Part shown: positions 5,961-8,270 of the stretch, one piece after another
How the letters are laid out: every line of letters starts with the position of its first letter
Position numbering within the stretch: the stretch's first letter is position 1
Source of the DNA: Cyanobacteria bacterium UBA11153
GTDB lineage: Bacteria; Cyanobacteriota; Cyanobacteriia; Cyanobacteriales; Coleofasciculaceae
Assembly (NCBI GenBank): GCA_003511885.1
Contig: DOIX01000236.1
Coordinates: 16,120 to 24,389, forward strand
Length of the DNA: 8,270 nucleotides
Direction of reading: 5' to 3'
The notes under the pieces: model-generated
What the model was told of the DNA's origin: nothing
Database searches by the model: none
What the model saw: the letters and a program-made list of their open reading frames with translations, nothing else
Position numbers and translations under genes: made by a program

Positions 5961-6191
5961 ATGTATGAAAGTTTGATGAATATTCAACTTAGGCTCTTAC
6001 CCGGCGCAATCTCCGATCTATTCGCTCAGGTTAGCAGTTCTGGTAAGATCACGCTAGCTGATAGATACGGATTAATGGCTGCATTCTTGGAAGAGTCCCT
6101 GACTCAAGATGAAAGGGACTGCATTGAAAGGTTACTCCGCTCAGTGCGAAGGGGGCGACTAAAGATTGTAGACGAAATTTCGGCGATCTGA
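5961..6191 (+). CDS. Small conserved-type cyanobacterial protein of unknown function
   Basis: I cannot name a function. The 76-residue product has a real-protein look: a hydrophobic lead (LRLLPGAISDLFAQV, 10-24), a turn (SSSGKI), then ADRYGLMAAFLEESL (33-47), ERDCIERLLRSV (51-62) and a basic RRGRL (63-67) before KIVDEISAI. It is predicted mainly helical and soluble, with no signal peptide or membrane segment. The pattern 'LADRYGLMAA...L..EE...I.RLLR.VRRGR...VDE' resembles small hypothetical proteins I associate with filamentous cyanobacteria; this is recollection, not a search result. The ATG at 5961 has a weak AGG upstream; the second Met (residue 6, ATG at 5976-5978) is an alternative start. 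It stands alone, 633 nt after gap2 and 208 nt before menD, on the same strand as both. Confidence 0.75.
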   Translation: MYESLMNIQLRLLPGAISDLFAQVSSSGKITLADRYGLMAAFLEESLTQDERDCIERLLRSVRRGRLKIVDEISAI

Positions 6192-6361
6192 TAACTAAAA
6201 TAAATCATTTCTATAACCGCTGCTTTTGGGATAGAAAAAATTGACGGCAGCATAGATTTCGGTCGGAAAGTTAAAGAATTTGAGATATATAACAATTGGT
6301 AATTAGTCTATTAATAAATTTTGACTTTTGGTTGTTTCCTCTTGCCACTTGCCTGCGCAGC

Positions 6362-6403
6362 GCAATTAGCAATTAGCAATTAGCAATTAGCAATTAGCAA
6401 TGA
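6362..6403. repeat. GCAATTA heptamer array overlapping the menD start codon
   Basis: Five perfect GCAATTA units run from 6362 to 6396 and a sixth, changed by one base to GCAATGA (6397-6403), contains the menD ATG (6400-6402). The array occupies the whole position where a ribosome binding site would be expected. The frame upstream of the ATG is closed by TAG at 6388-6390, within the repeat. Confidence 0.93.
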
Positions 6404-8244
6404 GTATTGACTTTCGCAACACTAATACAGTCTGGGCTTCCATCTTGGCAGCAACCTTACAGCGCATAGGTTTAACTACAGCCGTTATCTGCCCCGGCTC
6501 TCGTTCAACTCCTTTAACGGTTGCTTTTGCCCAAAATACCCAAATTGAATCTATTCCCATTCTAGACGAACGTTCCGCTGCTTTTTTTGCTTTGGGAATT
6601 GCGCGAAAATCTGGATTACCTGTAGCAGTAATTTGTACATCTGGTACGGCAGGTGCTAATTTCTATCCAGCCATAATTGAAGCGAGAGAAAGCAGAGTTC
6701 CCTTGTTAATTTTAACAGCGGATCGTCCTCCAGAATTGCGAGATTGTCATTCGGGACAAACTATCGATCAAGTAAAATTATATGGAAATTATCCTAACTG
6801 GCAAACAGAATTAGCAGTGCCATCGTTAGAGATGGAGATGCTCAGATATTTGCGGCAAACAATGGTTTATGCTTGGGAGCGATCGCAATTTCCCGTGAAG
6901 GGGCCTGTACATATTAATTTACCATTCCGCGACCCTCTCGCTCCAATCGCAGATACCACGACTAATTTGCTAAAATCCCAATTTCAACCTCAAGAATTCT
7001 TTTCTCATCTTCCCCACTCCCCATTCAAGCTCAAAACAGGAAACAGGGAAGAGGAATATAGTGAAAACTCAAAATTCTCTGCCCCACTCCCTACTCCCCG
7101 CTTCCCACTACCAATTAGAGAATGGCAAAAATGCGATGCCGAAGGCTCGCGAAGCTATCGCGGTATTATTATCGCTGGACTTGCTCAACCTGACAATCCG
7201 CGAGCATATTGCAGTGCTGTGGGTGAATTATCCAAAGCTTTAGGATTTCCTGTTTTGGGAGAAGGATTATCACCAATCCGCAATTATGCAAAGCTCAATC
7301 CCTATTTGATTTCCACCTACGATTTAATTTTACGCGATCGCGTCCTTGCTGAAACTCTCAAACCAGAAATTGTCATTCAAATTGGTGAATTACCTACCAG
7401 TAAGGAAATTCGCGCTTGGTTAAATCAATATCAACCCCAACGTTGGATTATTGATGCTAGCGATCAAAATTTGGATTCACTCCATGGGCAAACTATTCAT
7501 TTGCGGATAGCTGTGGAAGAACTAAGGGAGAAGGGGTTGGAGATGGGAGAAGCCACTTCTTTCTTTTCTCCGCTTACCTCTAAATTTATCGATTTGAATT
7601 ATTTAGAAAAATGGTGTTATTTGGAAAATAAATTTAGGGCAAAAATTGACAAAAAAATGAGTATGATGAATCAGTTATTTGAAGGAAAAGCCGCTTGGTT
7701 ATTATCTCAAATACTACCACCAGAGACACCATTATTTATTGCCAATAGTATGCCAGTGCGGGATGTTGAATGGTTTTGGATTCCAGGGAATCGGGAAATT
7801 AAACCATTTTTCAATCGGGGGGCAAATGGGATTGATGGGACTTTATCAACCGCTCTGGGAATTGCCCACCGGAATAAGAGTACGGTAATCCTCACGGGAG
7901 ATTTAGCCTTATTGCATGATACGAATGGTTTTTTACTAGCACAAAATTTAGTAGGTCATTTAACAATTTTATTAATTAATAATAATGGTGGCGGTATTTT
8001 TGAGATGTTGCCGATTTCTCAGTTTGAACCGCATTTTGAAAAATTCTTTGCTACACCTCAATCAGTGAATTTTGCTCAGTTGTGTGGTAGTTATGGGGTG
8101 GAACATCATTTGATTGAGTCGTGGGGAGAATTGGAGAAGTTATTAAATCCGTTACCGAAACTGGGGATGCGGGTGTTGGAAATAGTAACAAATCGGAAAG
8201 TCGATGCTCAATGGCGGCATTCGATTTTGGATGGAGGATTTTAG
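6400..8244 (+). CDS. menD: SEPHCHC synthase (MenD), thiamine-diphosphate dependent
   Basis: MenD joins isochorismate to 2-oxoglutarate with loss of CO2, giving 2-succinyl-5-enolpyruvyl-6-hydroxy-3-cyclohexene-1-carboxylate. In cyanobacteria this leads to phylloquinone, the photosystem I electron acceptor. The 614-residue protein has the N-terminal domain with CPGSRSTPL (31-39), DERSAAFFALG (56-66, ThDP-activating Glu57) and ADRPPELRDCHSGQTIDQ (107-124). A central domain starts at RGIIIAGLAQP (254-264). The C-terminal cofactor domain has NRGANGIDG (472-480), GDLALLHD (500-507) and NNNGGGIFEMLP (527-538), the Mg-ThDP motif. It is longer than the 556-residue E. coli enzyme, mainly through a linker insertion at about 204-253 with repeat-like DNA. 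No Shine-Dalgarno sequence is visible; the ATG lies in a heptamer array. Codons favour A/T in third position, more so than in murB. The window ends 26 nt past the stop, so a following gene cannot be seen. Confidence 0.96.
   Translation: MSIDFRNTNTVWASILAATLQRIGLTTAVICPGSRSTPLTVAFAQNTQIESIPILDERSAAFFALGIARKSGLPVAVICTSGTAGANFYPAIIEARESRVPLLILTADRPPELRDCHSGQTIDQVKLYGNYPNWQTELAVPSLEMEMLRYLRQTMVYAWERSQFPVKGPVHINLPFRDPLAPIADTTTNLLKSQFQPQEFFSHLPHSPFKLKTGNREEEYSENSKFSAPLPTPRFPLPIREWQKCDAEGSRSYRGIIIAGLAQPDNPRAYCSAVGELSKALGFPVLGEGLSPIRNYAKLNPYLISTYDLILRDRVLAETLKPEIVIQIGELPTSKEIRAWLNQYQPQRWIIDASDQNLDSLHGQTIHLRIAVEELREKGLEMGEATSFFSPLTSKFIDLNYLEKWCYLENKFRAKIDKKMSMMNQLFEGKAAWLLSQILPPETPLFIANSMPVRDVEWFWIPGNREIKPFFNRGANGIDGTLSTALGIAHRNKSTVILTGDLALLHDTNGFLLAQNLVGHLTILLINNNGGGIFEMLPISQFEPHFEKFFATPQSVNFAQLCGSYGVEHHLIESWGELEKLLNPLPKLGMRVLEIVTNRKVDAQWRHSILDGGF
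6879..6886. repeat. HIP1 octamer in menD
   Basis: Perfect GCGATCGC over the Glu160-Arg161-Ser162 codons. Confidence 0.9.
7012..7109 (+). repeat. Degenerate heptamer arrays inside the menD linker
   Basis: Two units in register at 7012-7025 (CCCCACT, CCCCATT) and four in register at 7082-7109 (CCCCACT, CCCTACT, CCCCGCT, TCCCACT) resemble the spacer arrays in length and C-rich composition. They are translated as the Pro-rich linker segments LPHSPF and SAPLPTPRFPLP. Confidence 0.7.
7133..7161 (+). repeat. REP-like palindromic unit inside menD
   Basis: An outer stem GCGAT (7133-7137) and ATCGC (7157-7161) encloses two mini-hairpins, each with a GAA loop: GCC-GAA-GGC (7138-7146) and GC-GAA-GC (7149-7155). 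It is translated in frame as residues 246-253, directly before the conserved RGIIIAG strand. Similar short palindromes are abundant in filamentous cyanobacterial genomes; assignment to a named family needs a search. Confidence 0.6.
7334..7341. repeat. HIP1 octamer in menD
   Basis: Perfect GCGATCGC over the Arg312-Asp313-Arg314 codons. Confidence 0.9.
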
Positions 8245-8257
8245 ATTTTGCTATAGC

Positions 8258-8270
8258 AGTGGACAGTTGA
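8258..8270 (-). repeat. 13-bp repeat TCAACTGTCCACT, copy 2 (inverted)
   Basis: Reverse complement of 5685-5697, at the window edge and directly after a TTGCTATA octamer (8248-8255). It may continue beyond the window. Confidence 0.65.

Overview
This window comes from a cyanobacterium, probably a filamentous multicellular one. It carries a photosynthetic-type (Gap2) glyceraldehyde-3-phosphate dehydrogenase, a cyanobacterial-style MenD for phylloquinone synthesis, five HIP1 octamers (GCGATCGC), and spacers full of 7-bp short tandem repeats. HIP1 and heptanucleotide STRRs are recognised hallmarks of cyanobacterial genomes, the STRRs especially of filamentous ones. No genus can be fixed from the sequence alone.

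Layout: 1-474 is a gene-free, repeat-bearing spacer. From 475 to 3733 three genes run on the minus strand in the order murC, murB, ebfC (transcribed right to left), with spacers of 195 and 217 nt. MurC and MurB act in cytoplasmic peptidoglycan precursor synthesis; EbfC/YbaB is a small nucleoid-associated protein. A 577-nt divergent spacer (3734-4310) holds two abutting heptamer arrays and a candidate gap2 promoter. gap2 (4311-5327, +) follows and ends at a strong intrinsic terminator. Next comes a 633-nt spacer rich in repeats (5328-5960), a small unrecognised but gene-like 76-aa ORF (5961-6191, +), and menD (6400-8244, +), whose start codon lies inside a heptamer array.

Functionally these are housekeeping genes: cell-wall precursors (murB, murC), Calvin cycle and glycolysis carbon flow (gap2), and the photosystem I quinone (menD). 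There is no sign of a phage, transposase gene, CRISPR array or defence island.

The unusual content is the repeat layer. At least six arrays with different sequences but the same 7-bp period sit in spacers. Two of them reach into genes: one supplies the ebfC stop codon and one supplies the menD start codon. The menD coding region contains a linker insertion built of the same kind of degenerate heptamers plus a REP-like palindrome, which suggests in-frame capture of spacer-type repeats. MurC also has an extra segment of about 42 residues. An octamer, TATAGCAA, occurs six times, only in spacers. The spacer ahead of ebfC can fold into two hairpins with an alternative pairing partner.
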